From: CAWCTD01 sp963798455
GTDB taxonomy: Bacteria; Acidobacteriota; Terriglobia; Bryobacterales; Bryobacteraceae
Assembly: GCA_963798455.1 (NCBI GenBank)
Contig: CAWCTD010000003.1
Span: 1,426,001-1,490,000, forward strand
Reading direction: 5' to 3'
Length of the DNA stretch: 64,000 nt
The first letter of the stretch is position 1. Every line of letters begins with the position of its first letter. Below the pieces are notes generated by a model. The model was not told the origin of the DNA and made no database searches. It was given only the letters and a program-made list of their open reading frames with translations. Made by a program: the position numbers and the translations under genes. Below, one piece after another: positions 63,155-64,000 of this stretch.

Positions 63155-64000
63155 ATGGAAGAGCAGCCGGCCAACCGTTTCCAAATGGGCAATGCAGTTC
63201 GCTGTGGCCTGACGACGTTCCTTAGCCTGTCGATTCTGATGCTGCTCCCCGGCCCCGGAACCCGGCTTCTGGCACAAAATGAACCTCGCTACGAGGTCAT
63301 CGTTTCGAAAAACGTCATGATCGCGATGCGGGATGGCGTCAAGCTGGCAACCGACATCTACCGCCCGGCGCGAAACGGCGCACCCGTTGACGGCAAATTC
63401 CCCACCATCATGGAGCGTACGCCCTACAACAAGGATGGCGGAGTTCCCAGTTCCTCCGGGTACATAGCACCATTGGCGTCGGAGTATTTCGTGCCACGGG
63501 GATATGTCGTCGTGCTGCAGGACGTTCGCGGACGCTATAAGTCCGGCGGCCACTGGCGGGCGATCCAGGACGACCCGAACGACGGCTTCGATACTGCAAA
63601 GTGGATCGGTGCACAACCGTGGTCAGAGGGGAGCATCGGCACCATCGGTACTTCCTATGCCGGGGCCACTCAGCACGCCCTCGCCATCGCCGGCGCTCCT
63701 TTCGTCAAAGCGATGATCCCGGTCGACGCCATGTCGGATTTCGGCCAGTACGGCGTGCGCCATAACGGCGCCTTCGAGCTGCGTTTTTTCAACTGGGTGT
63801 TCACGCTGGGGAACGCGACTGGAACCGCCAGCGCGCCCGCAGCCGCCGCGCGCGCCGCCGTGGATCCAGCCGCGGTGAGAGAACTTCTCGACATGGGCAA
63901 CCATGTCGCCGAATATGTCCGCGGGCTGCCGCTTCGGCCCGGAACCACACCGCTCAAGTTCGCGCCTGACTATGAAGCATGGTTGATCGAGGCCATGAAG
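63155..64000 (+). CDS. CocE/NonD-family X-Pro dipeptidyl-peptidase-like hydrolase (3' partial)
   Basis: The frame is open from ATG 63155 to the window end (282 codons). After a membrane-signal-like start (LSLSILMLLPGPGTRLLAQ) come VIVSKNVMIAMRDGVKLATD, IYRPARNGAPVDGKFPTI and the nucleophile Ser in GTIGTSYAGATQHA near 166, the CocE/X-Pro dipeptidyl-peptidase (S15) pattern. Full proteins have about 550-650 residues, so roughly half is missing. It may cleave proline-containing peptides or acyl esters (cocaine-esterase-like), in line with the amidohydrolase upstream. Confidence 0.88.
   Translation, partial: MEEQPANRFQMGNAVRCGLTTFLSLSILMLLPGPGTRLLAQNEPRYEVIVSKNVMIAMRDGVKLATDIYRPARNGAPVDGKFPTIMERTPYNKDGGVPSSSGYIAPLASEYFVPRGYVVVLQDVRGRYKSGGHWRAIQDDPNDGFDTAKWIGAQPWSEGSIGTIGTSYAGATQHALAIAGAPFVKAMIPVDAMSDFGQYGVRHNGAFELRFFNWVFTLGNATGTASAPAAAARAAVDPAAVRELLDMGNHVAEYVRGLPLRPGTTPLKFAPDYEAWLIEAMK

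Overview
The window looks like a chromosomal stretch from an acidobacterium, most likely of the Bryobacteraceae/Solibacter kind. This is inferred from gene content: Oar-like TonB-dependent receptors, an ADOP-type permease paired with PadR, many secreted (often Tat-signal) carbohydrate enzymes, and high GC. There is no rRNA, no complete tRNA, no CRISPR array and no phage structural gene. The first and last genes run off the ends.

Layout. 1-5.9 kb: an outer-membrane receptor, a decayed class V aminotransferase, a mannonate dehydratase, and a LarA-like fragment lying against a group II intron reverse-transcriptase fragment. 6-8.4 kb: the threonine-degradation pair tdh-kbl with a structured inverted repeat between the genes. 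8.4-16.3 kb: mostly minus-strand carbohydrate genes (enolase-superfamily dehydratase, GH39, two tandem GH43, an esterase, a GT4). 16.3-20.6 kb: an RND efflux pair. 20.7-28.3 kb: TreT with a DUF5752 protein, a very large duplicated CPBP protease, and a complete 5-oxoprolinase set (pxpBCA). 28.4-29.9 kb: a Tat-exported FAD oxidoreductase. 29.9-33.8 kb: an accessory patch in which four tRNA-like 3' halves, all in one orientation, separate a frameshifted Shedu-like nuclease, an unknown gene with a VapC remnant, a RelE-type pair, and a MazF-type pair. 33.8-45.2 kb: two tandem unknown paralogues, a dipeptidase, two NmrA-like proteins, GH2, GH76, a lipoprotein and an aldo/keto reductase. 45.5-49 kb: a small membrane protein, a Met-rich Spy-like protein and a sigma-54 two-component pair. 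49.1-53.4 kb: ADOP-PadR bracketed by two nearly identical 179-bp copies of the 3' end of a GH43-like gene. 53.4-57.5 kb: a membrane MutS-like ATPase, queE, queC and a hydrolase. 57.6-64 kb: outer-membrane proteins, a response-regulator remnant, an M20 amidohydrolase and a partial CocE-type hydrolase.

How it works together. Secreted GH2, GH39, GH43 and GH76 enzymes, an esterase and TonB receptors fit breakdown of plant or microbial polysaccharide, with mannonate dehydratase and an enolase-family dehydratase handling sugar acids. The most unusual theme is duplicated gene 3' ends beside accessory genes. It appears at the tRNA-like halves, at the GH43-like gene around ADOP-PadR and, more weakly, at kbl around the GH39 block. 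This is the pattern left when elements integrate into gene 3' ends, yet no integrase is visible here.
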